From assembly GCA_002344005.1 (NCBI GenBank), contig DDTD01000035.1, forward strand, positions 1-39,721: a DNA stretch of 39,721 nt, written 5' to 3'. This document shows, one piece after another, positions 8,663 to 16,800 of this stretch; the stretch's first letter is position 1, and each line of letters opens with the position of its first letter. A program made the translations under genes and the position numbers. Source of the DNA: Ignavibacteria bacterium UBA2373 (lineage in GTDB: Bacteria; Bacteroidota; Ignavibacteria; Kapaibacteriales; UBA961). The notes below the pieces were generated by a model that did not search any database, was not told the origin of the DNA, and worked only from the letters and a program-made list of their open reading frames with translations.

Positions 8663-11548
8663 ATGAACTCTGTATATACGGTTGCAGACAAATTTGAATA
8701 TCGTCATAATGGACCCGATGAACAAGAACAACAAAAAATGTTGGCAACCATCGGCATATCTTCGCTTGATGAACTCATTGCCAAAACAGTACCTGCTTCT
8801 ATTCGCTTAGAGTCGAAAATGGATTTACCGCCGGCAATGACCGAGCAAGAATTTTTAGATTTTCTTCATTCAGTTGCAAAAAAGAATAAGGTGTGGCGTT
8901 CATGTATCGGTATGGGATATTATGATTGTATTACTCCACCCGTAATACTCCGTAATATCTTGGAGAATCCCGGATGGTACACGCAATATACACCATATCA
9001 AGCAGAAATTGCTCAAGGTCGTTTAGAATCCTTGCTCAATTTTCAAACTATGGTTATAGATTTAACGGGTTTACCAGTTGCTAATGCCTCATTATTGGAT
9101 GAAGCAACTGCCGCTGCTGAAGCGATGGCAATTATGTATGCACAACGCAGCCGCGAACAAATACAGAACAAAGCAAATATTTTGTTGGTGTCTAAATCTA
9201 TATTCCCTCAGACATTATCATTATTACAAACAAGAGCTGAACCATTAGATATCATTGTAGAAATAGCAGATCTTCATAGTGTGAATTGGCATAATGGCAT
9301 ATTTGGTGTTGTTGCCCAATATCCTGATGGTGATGGTGCTGTTGAGGATTTATCCGCAATGACCAAAGCTGCCCATGACCACGGAGCTTTTGTTGCTGTG
9401 GCGACTGATTTAATGGCATTGACACTCTTAACTCCACCGGGTGAATGGGGCGCCGATGTGGCATTCGGTTCCGCTCAACGATTTGGTGTTCCGATGGGCT
9501 ATGGCGGTCCTCACGCTGCTTTCTTTGCCGTTCGCGATGAGTTTAAACGCTCTTTGCCCGGTCGCATCATCGGCGTTTCGATTGATGCAAATGGTAATCA
9601 AGCATATCGTATGGCTTTGCAAACACGTGAGCAACATATACGAAGAGAAAAAGCAACAAGTAATATATGTACGGCACAAGCACTATTAGCTAATATTTCA
9701 GCTATGTATGCGGTGTATCATGGCCCTAAAGGATTGAAAAGTATAGCATTGCGTATTCATTCCTTTACTACATTGTTGGCGCGTGTGTTACAATCTATGG
9801 GGTTTGGTATTGTCCATGAAGCGTATATGGATACATTACGTATCAGCGGCGTTACAACAAATGTGCGAGAAAAAGCTGAAATGCGAGAATATAATTTCCG
9901 CTATTTTGACAATGGTGAAATTGGTATTTCTTTAGATGAAACAACCACACCAGATGATATTCGCAATATTACGACAATATTCGCTGCAGCAAAAGGAATA
10001 GAACCACCGAGCATAGATAATCTTCTGAATGATGTGTTGATTGCAATTCCTGAGAATTTGATGCGCACATCGCAGTATCTCGCACATCCAATATTTAATA
10101 AGCATCATTCGGAGCATGAAATTCTCCGATATATTAAACAATTGGAAAACAAAGATTTATCATTGACTCATTCGATGATCTCTCTTGGTTCTTGTACGAT
10201 GAAACTCAATGCGACCACAGAGATGATACCTGTCACTTGGCGCGAATTTGGTGAACTTCATCCATTTGCTCCCCGCAATCAAGCAGAGGGCTACACACAA
10301 ATTTTTGAGGAATTAGAAAAATCACTCTGTGAGATAACCGGTTTTGATGCCATGTCATTACAGCCTAATGCCGGTGCGCAAGGTGAATATGCAGGTCTCA
10401 TGGTGATTCGTGCTTATCATAAAAGCAGGGGAGAAGGTCACCGTAATGTGGCTTTAATTCCCTCATCTGCCCATGGTACAAATCCGGCAAGTGCTGTTAT
10501 GGCAGGAATGAAAGTCGTAGTTGTCAAAACCGATGATCTCGGCAATATTGATATGGATGATCTTTTTGACAAAACTGAGCAGCATAAAAATGATCTTGCT
10601 GTTCTTATGGTTACCTATCCTTCAACACATGGTGTATTTGAAGAACATATCCGCGAAGTCTGCTACTTAGTCCATCAACATGGCGGGCAAGTCTATATGG
10701 ATGGTGCAAATATGAATGCACAAGTCGGTTTGACAAGTCCGGGTAAGATTGGTGCGGATGTATGCCATTTGAATCTTCATAAAACATTCTGTATTCCACA
10801 TGGCGGTGGTGGTCCGGGTATGGGTCCCATTGGGGTCAAATCTCATCTTGCACCATTTTTGCCATCGCATCCTGTCATTCCTGTGGGCGGTGAGCAAGCA
10901 ATTTCTGCAATTTCGGCAGCACCATGGGGAAGTGCCAGCATTTTGTTAATTTCTTATGCTTATATTAAAATGATGGGTGCTGAAGGATTAACGAGTGCAA
11001 CAAAAATTGCCATTCTCAATGCTAATTATATCAAATCTCGCCTTGAAAAACATTATCCAATTCTTTATAAAGGTATTCATGGCACTTGTGCGCATGAAAT
11101 GATAGTAGATATGCGTGAATTTAAACGTACTGCCGGCATTGAAGTGGAAGATATTGCTAAACGGTTGATGGACTATGGCTTCCATGCGCCGACCGTTTCG
11201 TTCCCCGTAGCTGGTACAGTAATGATTGAGCCGACGGAGAGTGAAACAATGGAAGAATTAGATAAATTCTGCGATGCACTCATTCACATACGCCATGAAA
11301 TAGCTGAGATAGAAAATGGAAATGCCGATAAAGCGGATAATGTTTTGAAAAATGCACCCCATACAGCGGGAGTTGTCATTGCTGATGAATGGAAACACTC
11401 TTACTCTCGTGAAAAAGCAGCTTATCCATTGGCTTATGTAAGAGCCAATAAGTTTTGGCCCACCGTGGGCAGAGTAAATAACACCCATGGCGATAGAACT
11501 TTGATATGTGCATGCCCACCTATTGAAGAATATGTCCATGAACAATAA
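8663..11548 (+). CDS. gcvP: Glycine dehydrogenase (aminomethyl-transferring), P-protein
   Basis: The P-protein of the glycine cleavage system decarboxylates glycine on pyridoxal phosphate and passes the aminomethyl group to lipoylated H-protein. The 961-aa length is that of the single-chain (fused N and C subunit) form. Landmarks are GMGYYDCITPPVILRNILENPGW near 90-112, the N-half region SNICTAQALLAN, MISLGSCTMKLNATTEMIPVTW in the C half, and the PLP lysine K707 in NLHKTFCIPHGGGGPGMGP. The other components (gcvT, gcvH, lpd) are not in this window. A strong terminator follows. The start ATG has no obvious Shine-Dalgarno; a six-codon-scale overlapping frame begins at 8649. Confidence 0.97.
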   Translation: MNSVYTVADKFEYRHNGPDEQEQQKMLATIGISSLDELIAKTVPASIRLESKMDLPPAMTEQEFLDFLHSVAKKNKVWRSCIGMGYYDCITPPVILRNILENPGWYTQYTPYQAEIAQGRLESLLNFQTMVIDLTGLPVANASLLDEATAAAEAMAIMYAQRSREQIQNKANILLVSKSIFPQTLSLLQTRAEPLDIIVEIADLHSVNWHNGIFGVVAQYPDGDGAVEDLSAMTKAAHDHGAFVAVATDLMALTLLTPPGEWGADVAFGSAQRFGVPMGYGGPHAAFFAVRDEFKRSLPGRIIGVSIDANGNQAYRMALQTREQHIRREKATSNICTAQALLANISAMYAVYHGPKGLKSIALRIHSFTTLLARVLQSMGFGIVHEAYMDTLRISGVTTNVREKAEMREYNFRYFDNGEIGISLDETTTPDDIRNITTIFAAAKGIEPPSIDNLLNDVLIAIPENLMRTSQYLAHPIFNKHHSEHEILRYIKQLENKDLSLTHSMISLGSCTMKLNATTEMIPVTWREFGELHPFAPRNQAEGYTQIFEELEKSLCEITGFDAMSLQPNAGAQGEYAGLMVIRAYHKSRGEGHRNVALIPSSAHGTNPASAVMAGMKVVVVKTDDLGNIDMDDLFDKTEQHKNDLAVLMVTYPSTHGVFEEHIREVCYLVHQHGGQVYMDGANMNAQVGLTSPGKIGADVCHLNLHKTFCIPHGGGGPGMGPIGVKSHLAPFLPSHPVIPVGGEQAISAISAAPWGSASILLISYAYIKMMGAEGLTSATKIAILNANYIKSRLEKHYPILYKGIHGTCAHEMIVDMREFKRTAGIEVEDIAKRLMDYGFHAPTVSFPVAGTVMIEPTESETMEELDKFCDALIHIRHEIAEIENGNADKADNVLKNAPHTAGVVIADEWKHSYSREKAAYPLAYVRANKFWPTVGRVNNTHGDRTLICACPPIEEYVHEQ

Positions 11549-11568
11549 TTGAAATTTTGATGTGAAAG

Positions 11569-11604
11569 AACCCGCTCCATGCAATTTATGTGGGCGGGTT
11601 TTTT
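11569..11604 (+). terminator. Rho-independent terminator after gcvP
   Basis: AACCCGC (11569-11575) pairs with GCGGGTT (11594-11600), possibly extended by CCA/TGG beyond a bulged T, and is followed by a run of T. It lies 20 bp after the gcvP stop. Confidence 0.85.
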
Positions 11605-11661
11605 ACTTTTGCAGTAAATAATCGCTTTCATAATCATTCATTGAGCTATTTGACGCAACGA

Positions 11662-12639
11662 ATGCTGTTTCCAAGACTTCAATATTTCTTCCAAACATGG
11701 CGTCGCAGACTACGAAGATCTTCACCTATGTTTATGCCGACAATTGCACTGATTGCATGTACTGTCCTTGCAGTACTTGGTATAATTATCGGTGCTTCGG
11801 CGGATTCATTGATTGTGGAAACTAATGGTTGGATTTCTGCTGTAGAAATAATCAATGCAGCACTGTTTATCATGGCGGTCGAACGAAGTACAAAATCGGC
11901 GGACTTCCAATTTAACTATGGTTATGGCAAATATGAAAGTCTGGCTATTTTGTCAAGTTCCGTTTTGCTGACAGTCATAGGAATATATGTTACTGTTGAA
12001 GCTGTCAATACCTTTGGCAATCCTACAGAAACAAATAATTTTTGGTTTCTGGCTACATATTCTTTTTTATGTTTTATTCTCATTCGCACTGTAACATTAC
12101 ACATGAAAAAAGCTGCTGCTAATCATCAAATACCCGTTTTGTATTTTGATGCTGATTTATGGGAAGCGGATAGTTGGATGGAATTAGCGGTTTCAGTAAA
12201 TTTAATTATAGGCGGTATCTTTCATGCTTACGGTTATGATGCGATTGCTCGTTATTTAGACTCCGGTTCAGCTATTGCTTTATTAGCTTATACGGTAAGT
12301 ATTCCATTACGACATGGCAAAAATGCACTCGATCAAATACTTGATAAAACATTACCCGAAAATGTTCAAATGGATATATTGTCGAGTATTATTGCACGAT
12401 TTGACAGTTTCTGTGAATTTAGAGCAGTACATACCAGACAATCGGGACGTGATATTTTTATTGAAATTGACTTAATTTTACCATTCGACTGGACTCTGGA
12501 ACAAAGCCGTGAATTAGAAAAAAACATAGCGCAAGATTTAAAGGAAAAATATCCGACATCAATTATGCGATTATATGCACAACCATGTCCGCGAGATTGT
12601 TTCCGTAATGGTGAATGTTTTTGTCCGCTCAAGCAATGA
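11662..12639 (+). CDS. Cation diffusion facilitator-like transporter, divergent metal site
   Basis: The fold is that of a CDF/ZnT exporter: about six hydrophobic segments, the loop FNYGYGKYESLAIL corresponding to the family's FGHGKAESLAAL, and a C-terminal cytoplasmic domain (AVHTRQSGRDIFIEIDLILP to IMRLYAQPC) with the family pattern. Aligned by eye with YiiP, the TM2 aspartate pair falls on non-acidic or Glu positions (NGWISAVE) and the TM5 HxxxD on LWEADS, so the usual transport site looks altered. The tail has a cysteine cluster, CPRDCFRNGECFC (C-x3-C-x5-C-x-C). The frame is open from 11590, but that GTG is inside the gcvP terminator; the ATG at 11662 (325 aa) is preferred, although its ribosome binding site is weak. 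The substrate cannot be assigned. Confidence 0.8.
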   Translation: MLFPRLQYFFQTWRRRLRRSSPMFMPTIALIACTVLAVLGIIIGASADSLIVETNGWISAVEIINAALFIMAVERSTKSADFQFNYGYGKYESLAILSSSVLLTVIGIYVTVEAVNTFGNPTETNNFWFLATYSFLCFILIRTVTLHMKKAAANHQIPVLYFDADLWEADSWMELAVSVNLIIGGIFHAYGYDAIARYLDSGSAIALLAYTVSIPLRHGKNALDQILDKTLPENVQMDILSSIIARFDSFCEFRAVHTRQSGRDIFIEIDLILPFDWTLEQSRELEKNIAQDLKEKYPTSIMRLYAQPCPRDCFRNGECFCPLKQ

Positions 12640-12838
12640 TGGAATACTATACACTCAAATAAGAGTATTATTTTCTTAGTACCATTGAAAATCAAGGGTA
12701 ATTAATTATCCTTATCTTAAAAACATTGCTTTAAGTATCGTAGAGTTTCTGATGATGTCGTTATAAGAACGGCATTGGTAATCTGTTGCTGATAATCTAC
12801 CCGAAATCATACTTTTACATACTTATCACTACAAAAAA
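12640..12838. other. Intergenic region upstream of the phase-variable locus
   Basis: No gene is seen. A weak inverted repeat (AATACT at 12643-12648 with AGTATT at 12664-12669, then ATTTTCTT) could act as a poor terminator for the CDF gene. The rest is AT-rich leader with no recognised element before the promoter candidate at 12839. Confidence 0.5.
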
Positions 12839-12870
12839 TTTGGAAAATCAGAACAAATTGTGTAAGTTCG
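12839..12870 (+). promoter_or_regulatory. Bacteroidetes-type promoter for the phase-variable gene
   Basis: TTTG (12839-12842), a 20-bp spacer and TAAGTTCG (12863-12870) match the Bacteroidetes housekeeping promoter TTTG-N19/20-TAnnTTTG with one mismatch in the -7 box. Transcription would start near 12877, giving a leader of about 45 nt before the ATG at 12921. Matched by eye. Confidence 0.5.
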
Positions 12871-12907
12871 CATCAGCCTTACATAACTCTCTATTTACCC
12901 ATATACT

Positions 12908-12913
12908 AAGGAG
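12908..12913 (+). promoter_or_regulatory. Ribosome binding site that fixes the start at 12921
   Basis: AAGGAG, seven bases before the ATG at 12921, is the strongest Shine-Dalgarno sequence in this part of the window. It shows that ribosomes should start at 12921, six bases before the tandem repeat, and not at the TTG inside the repeat (12953) nor the ATG at 13046. Confidence 0.75.
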
Positions 12914-12920
12914 TACTCCG

Positions 12921-13070
12921 ATGCATAAACAGACTTTTGTCAAAACAGACTTTTGTCAAAACAGACTTTTGTCAAAACAGACTTTTGTCAAAACAGACTT
13001 TTGTCAAAACAGACTTTTGTCACATCCTTCTTCAGGAATGTTCTTATGTTATTCGCACTGTTTAATCTAA
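12921..13070 (+). other. OFF-frame 49-codon leader peptide from the ideal start
   Basis: Translation from the ATG at 12921 reads two rounds of KQTFVKTDFCQNRLLS through the repeats, then HPSSGMFLCYSHCLI and a stop at 13068-13070. With six repeat copies this frame does not join the long downstream frame. It is best read as the switched-off form of the downstream gene and not as an independent small gene. In the remaining frame (copy number 2, 5 or 8) translation would also stop soon after the repeats (DFCHILLQECSYVIRTV, stop). Confidence 0.6.
12927..13022 (+). repeat. Six perfect copies of a 16-bp tandem repeat
   Basis: The unit AAACAGACTTTTGTCA is present six times in a row without a mismatch (96 bp). 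The unit contains small inverted repeats (CAAAA/TTTTG around CAGAC; GAC-TTTT-GTC), which favour slippage. It has no stop codon in any frame on the plus strand, and 16 is 1 modulo 3, so each copy gained or lost shifts the frame while three copies encode 16 residues. It begins six bases inside the gene that starts at 12921. It is not a CRISPR: there are no spacers. Confidence 0.97.
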
Positions 13071-14878
13071 CTTCCTTTGAAGCTGTATCACAACAGTATT
13101 TTAACTTCCCTCATTATGACCCTAATCCACCAAATTATGTTAATACTGATTGGATACCATCAGGATTAACTCCCACTACATCTCCCAAATTTGCTCATTC
13201 ATTCACCTGTAAGTTACGTGTTGCAAAGAATCCGGATATTATATGGGAACCATGTGGAGGTATTTCTATCTCACAAGATGCTAATCCACAAGATCAATTA
13301 AGCGGATTTTACCTTCAAGATTTTACCTACAGAGCGGTTGCTCGTACTTTTTTTAATGATATTGCATATATACCCAAAGATGCTTTATGGCGACTTTATC
13401 AAAGGATAACGAGTGGTACATTAGCAACGTATATCAATTCATTGACACAACCTAAACAAGATTCTATTTACGCTTTTATATTCTCTCCCCCTCTTTCTGA
13501 CACTCTTCCTCCTCGTCCTCGAGAATATGAAAATGTTCGTCCCGGATTATTAGTTGTTGCCGGACAATATACCACAGCGCCGAATATTAGTTGTGGTGGT
13601 GAAAATCCTGTACGTACTAATGCTGCAATTTATGTTGTTGATGCAGGATCATTACAACCATTACGAATGTTTAAATTTTTCCAATGCCTTGATACTATAA
13701 AAACTTCCAATTTTACCGCTATTCGTTATTTAGATATCGTTGATCGTTTTGTGGCGGTAGGATCATGTGATGATTTTAATAACAATACCGATATACTCTC
13801 TTTTAACGGAGATTTATTATATTTACTATGGGAAAATTTACCCGGTACGGATGCAATGACACACAAATATGATATAAAAGATCCATATGTTGATGATACC
13901 ACCACAAGATTATCATGTAATGACATCGCTACGGGTGTGGATTTACGGTACTTTAAAACAGTAAATTCTAACGGCGAGTTCAACGGCTATTCTACTAATG
14001 CAGGCGCAATTATGGTTTCTGCTTATTTGACAAATAGTATAGGACAAGAAAAAAGTGTTCTTTTGCGTTTGAATCATGATGGTAGCCCTGTCCCTGGTCC
14101 ATGTAAAGTAAAACTAGGTAGTTCCAATAATCGTGCTCATGCTGTCAGTTTTCTCACAGACGATGTTGGTATATGGGAATATGATCCGGCTGAATTAGGA
14201 GTAACAGGTTATCTCCGTGTTAATCAAGTAGATAATATATATATCGCTAAATTTGACCAAATAATAAGTACCTATGGAGATAAAAGATATCCTATCAATA
14301 ATACTATCACCGAAAATCCCGGTTTCAGCATTGTTTCAACAGGTGATGGTTATGCAGTGACAGGGAGATATAAACAATTAAATTCAATTCGTGGGCACTT
14401 GTCCTATTTGCGTGTTGACAATAATCTTAATAGTATTGAACATACTATTTTTCCATCTCGAGTCAGCGATTCTTCTTATGGACAACGTATGCGATTTGAT
14501 AATGGATCGGGTTTAATTCTGGGAGGCAGCAGAACACTTGACACTGTATTTAGCAATTGTTGGTGCAATGGTGCTACAAGTTGTAAATGCCCACAAAGTT
14601 GGATTAATTGCCCGGAAGAATGGAGAGCTTATACGAAAAATCCATTAACTGTAACTCGAACAAATTCAAACCCAACAACTTGCCATCCTAGTATAAATAC
14701 TCAATCAATACCCTGTGGTACAAATAATTTTTGTTGGGAGCCAATGACAGTCTGCAAACTCGCTGCACTAAAGCCTAAATATGATGTTTGTCAAAGTCCT
14801 TTGCCCAATGGTAAAGTTGTAAAACTTTATGACCTAAAAGGCACTAATTGTGCCGAAAATTATTGCGGTCAGCAATAA
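12953..14878 (+). CDS. Secreted protein of unknown function, frame controlled by tandem repeat
   Basis: I do not recognise the family. The long frame is open from a TTG inside the repeat (12953); its first ATG is at 13046. Neither has a ribosome binding site; the real start is likely the ATG at 12921, out of frame with the present six copies. With 1, 4 or 7 copies the product would begin MHKQTF..., continue through TSFFRNVLMLFALFNL and end its signal peptide near AVS-QQY. The mature part (about 600 residues) is rich in beta-strands and aromatic residues, with repeated observations such as LVVAGQY, YVVDAG and VSTGDGYAVTGRY that suggest a propeller-like fold, and a Cys-rich C-terminus (CWCNG, CKCPQSW, CGTNNFCWEP). 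No T9SS tail is evident. It is 44 bp upstream of another secreted protein. Confidence 0.6.
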   Translation: MSKQTFVKTDFCQNRLLSKQTFVTSFFRNVLMLFALFNLTSFEAVSQQYFNFPHYDPNPPNYVNTDWIPSGLTPTTSPKFAHSFTCKLRVAKNPDIIWEPCGGISISQDANPQDQLSGFYLQDFTYRAVARTFFNDIAYIPKDALWRLYQRITSGTLATYINSLTQPKQDSIYAFIFSPPLSDTLPPRPREYENVRPGLLVVAGQYTTAPNISCGGENPVRTNAAIYVVDAGSLQPLRMFKFFQCLDTIKTSNFTAIRYLDIVDRFVAVGSCDDFNNNTDILSFNGDLLYLLWENLPGTDAMTHKYDIKDPYVDDTTTRLSCNDIATGVDLRYFKTVNSNGEFNGYSTNAGAIMVSAYLTNSIGQEKSVLLRLNHDGSPVPGPCKVKLGSSNNRAHAVSFLTDDVGIWEYDPAELGVTGYLRVNQVDNIYIAKFDQIISTYGDKRYPINNTITENPGFSIVSTGDGYAVTGRYKQLNSIRGHLSYLRVDNNLNSIEHTIFPSRVSDSSYGQRMRFDNGSGLILGGSRTLDTVFSNCWCNGATSCKCPQSWINCPEEWRAYTKNPLTVTRTNSNPTTCHPSINTQSIPCGTNNFCWEPMTVCKLAALKPKYDVCQSPLPNGKVVKLYDLKGTNCAENYCGQQ

Positions 14879-14922
14879 TACTTATTATTCCAAATACTCA
14901 TACCATAATCAAAGGAAATATT

Positions 14923-16209
14923 ATGAAAACTCTATTGCGATTATTCGTGTTTTTTATATGTATATCTGCATTATTTGCGGAAGAAATTCCCATTACTATC
15001 ACATACTTTCGTGAAGTCAGCACCTATATAGATCAAAATTTTCGATATATTATACAACAAACACCATCGGATTTATATGTACTCCATGAAGCACGTCTAT
15101 CGGTTTCAAGTCAAAATGAGCATGCAAGTGCAATGTTTTTGAAACAGGGCAATACTCTTTTTACTCATTTCATCGTACCTCGTTCAATCTATCCCGGTGA
15201 AAAAAATGTGCCACCTGTTTTTTTTGATACAACCAAATTACGGTTAAAATGGTATAAAAAAGATGAGGATATGAATGCATTATTTTTTCCTATGGATTTT
15301 TATATTCTTAATACAAAGCAAGATATTATTGATTCCATAAGACTTTTTATTATGAGAGCTAAAGTACCTCATGAAGAATACGATATAAAAATTCAGAATG
15401 AAATGCGAAAATATATTGACCCAAATCAAAAAACCCTTATCAAATATGAAATTAATGGTATTGATATATGGAATGTGAAGTATGATGGTGGCAATCTCAC
15501 ATACGAATCAGAACGCGAAGGCGATACCTTAATTTCTGCACAAAGCATATCTCATCGGTGGATACGTGATTCTTTGGGTGATAATTTTTATGATCCCTTC
15601 GGAACAAATTGGGATAATTTTAATCCTAACTTTGCCCATCTTTATGATAATTGTATTGTAAGTCACAGATATCCTGCATGCAACTTTGGTTGTAGTTCTC
15701 ACAATGGTATTGGATGGAAGATGATGGTGCGCCGCCATATAGCTGTGCATAATGGGAAAGCAGCAGCTAATTTTCGACAACTTTCCGTTATCGGTAATAA
15801 TGGTGACAAACGCCGTTATGGACGAGGGCTCTGGGACGGTGTTGAAGATACTATACCGGCAACCGATAAAGAAATAGAATTTTATAGAGCATTGATGTGC
15901 GTGTGCCCTACTTTACCCATACAGCAAAAATTGGTATTTAATGATCTTACCAATGTGGAAGACAATACATCCTTGATAGAAAGTACAGTATATCCGAATC
16001 CTTCTTCGCGCTATTTTACTGTGCAAGGTCAAGCATTCACGCAGATATCAGTCTATGATGTTTTGGGCACTCTTATAGAACAATCCGTCATTGACGGCGC
16101 AGGGCAATGGAAAAATAATCCCACATTATATACGAATGGGTATTATACTGTTCAATTACGCCATGGCGATGGTAGAATGGAAAATCTGTCGGTGATAATG
16201 TTTCAATAA
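14923..16209 (+). CDS. Secreted protein of unknown function with T9SS sorting domain
   Basis: The 428-aa protein starts at the ATG at 14923 with AAAGGAAA upstream; the frame is open further (14848) into the preceding gene, but only this start gives the signal peptide MKTLLRLFVFFICISALFA. The middle is unfamiliar, with a Cys-containing stretch CNFGCSSHNGIGWKMMVRRH around residues 250-270. From about residue 352 (STVYPNPSSRYFTVQG ... VQLRHGDGRMENLSVIMFQ) it has a type IX secretion C-terminal sorting domain, so it should cross the outer membrane and be anchored or released. Its closeness to the repeat-controlled gene suggests cotranscription and perhaps a joint surface role. If so, upstream frame changes could alter its expression through polarity. 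Confidence 0.75.
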   Translation: MKTLLRLFVFFICISALFAEEIPITITYFREVSTYIDQNFRYIIQQTPSDLYVLHEARLSVSSQNEHASAMFLKQGNTLFTHFIVPRSIYPGEKNVPPVFFDTTKLRLKWYKKDEDMNALFFPMDFYILNTKQDIIDSIRLFIMRAKVPHEEYDIKIQNEMRKYIDPNQKTLIKYEINGIDIWNVKYDGGNLTYESEREGDTLISAQSISHRWIRDSLGDNFYDPFGTNWDNFNPNFAHLYDNCIVSHRYPACNFGCSSHNGIGWKMMVRRHIAVHNGKAAANFRQLSVIGNNGDKRRYGRGLWDGVEDTIPATDKEIEFYRALMCVCPTLPIQQKLVFNDLTNVEDNTSLIESTVYPNPSSRYFTVQGQAFTQISVYDVLGTLIEQSVIDGAGQWKNNPTLYTNGYYTVQLRHGDGRMENLSVIMFQ

Positions 16210-16245
16210 TCGGCTTTTGGCGCGATTTTTTTTGTATAATGTACG

Positions 16246-16280
16246 AAAAAAGGATGGTAAATATGTACCATCCTTTTTTT
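16246..16280. terminator. Bidirectional rho-independent terminator
   Basis: GGATGGTA (16252-16259) and TACCATCC (16266-16273) form an 8-bp stem with a 6-nt loop, flanked by six A on the left and seven T on the right. It lies between convergent genes ending at 16209 (+) and 16308 (-) and can serve both. Confidence 0.92.
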
Positions 16281-16307
16281 ATGGTATGCGCTTGTATTGC
16301 TACAATG

Positions 16308-16784
16308 TTAATGATGCTCTTTCTCTTGGCTTTGCATCGGTTGAGCACCATGTAAATCAGGGCGACGGATTTGCCCGCCATAATATCCGACTTGCATCAT
16401 AAGTGCACATGTGATAAGCGACAAAACGAAAGTAGTAATATATGCCAAAGAAGCTTTACTGTGCGAACGCTTATCCAATACTAATGCGCCGACAGCAACA
16501 ATACCTGTAACAATCATAGCAAACATAGCAGTTTCTGCGGCTTCTTCATGTTCTTCCAACATTACTTCGCTGACTCCCTGTATATGTTCAACCGTTTCTT
16601 CTGCCTCTTCACCCGATTTATTGACCGGTAAAGTTATGAGTGCCATGACAGCGATTAAAAGTGCTCCGGTAAACCGTAAAATATCCTGCTTTTTAATTAT
16701 CCCCCAACCAAGAAGGCACACACCAATAAGTGTTCCTATAATGGGGAAGTGATTGAGCAAGAGATGGAAATGAACCATATTCAT
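16308..16784 (-). CDS. DUF2231-like four-helix membrane protein
   Basis: The 158-aa protein starts NMVHFHLLLNHFPIIGTLIG, the His-rich first helix of a family common in Bacteroidota and resembling DUF2231. Further helices lie at about 36-53, 82-101 and 110-131. Between helices 2 and 3 is an acidic loop (SGEEAEETVEHIQGVSEVMLEEHEEAAE) and the C-terminus ends EKEHH. Paired histidines in helix 1 and the loop suggest metal or heme binding, as proposed for some DUF2231 proteins; that is inference. It ends just beyond the bidirectional terminator, and an AGGAG sequence precedes the start. Confidence 0.7.
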   Translation of the reverse strand: MNMVHFHLLLNHFPIIGTLIGVCLLGWGIIKKQDILRFTGALLIAVMALITLPVNKSGEEAEETVEHIQGVSEVMLEEHEEAAETAMFAMIVTGIVAVGALVLDKRSHSKASLAYITTFVLSLITCALMMQVGYYGGQIRRPDLHGAQPMQSQEKEHH

Positions 16785-16800
16785 AAAAACTCCTTATACA

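Noticed and set aside
8329..8697. 122-codon plus-strand frame antisense to the PhoD start
   Set aside because: It overlaps two well-supported genes, shows no family features and is a shadow frame.
11590..11661. GTG at 11590 as the start of the CDF gene
   Set aside because: It sits within the gcvP terminator hairpin, and the extra 24 residues look unlike a CDF N-terminus.
12786..12920. Upstream in-frame extension of the 12921 leader frame
   Set aside because: It runs through the promoter candidate and has no ribosome binding site; the AAGGAG site fixes the start at 12921.
12927..13022. The tandem repeat as a CRISPR array
   Set aside because: Copies are contiguous without spacers, and the 16-bp unit is too short; no cas gene is present.
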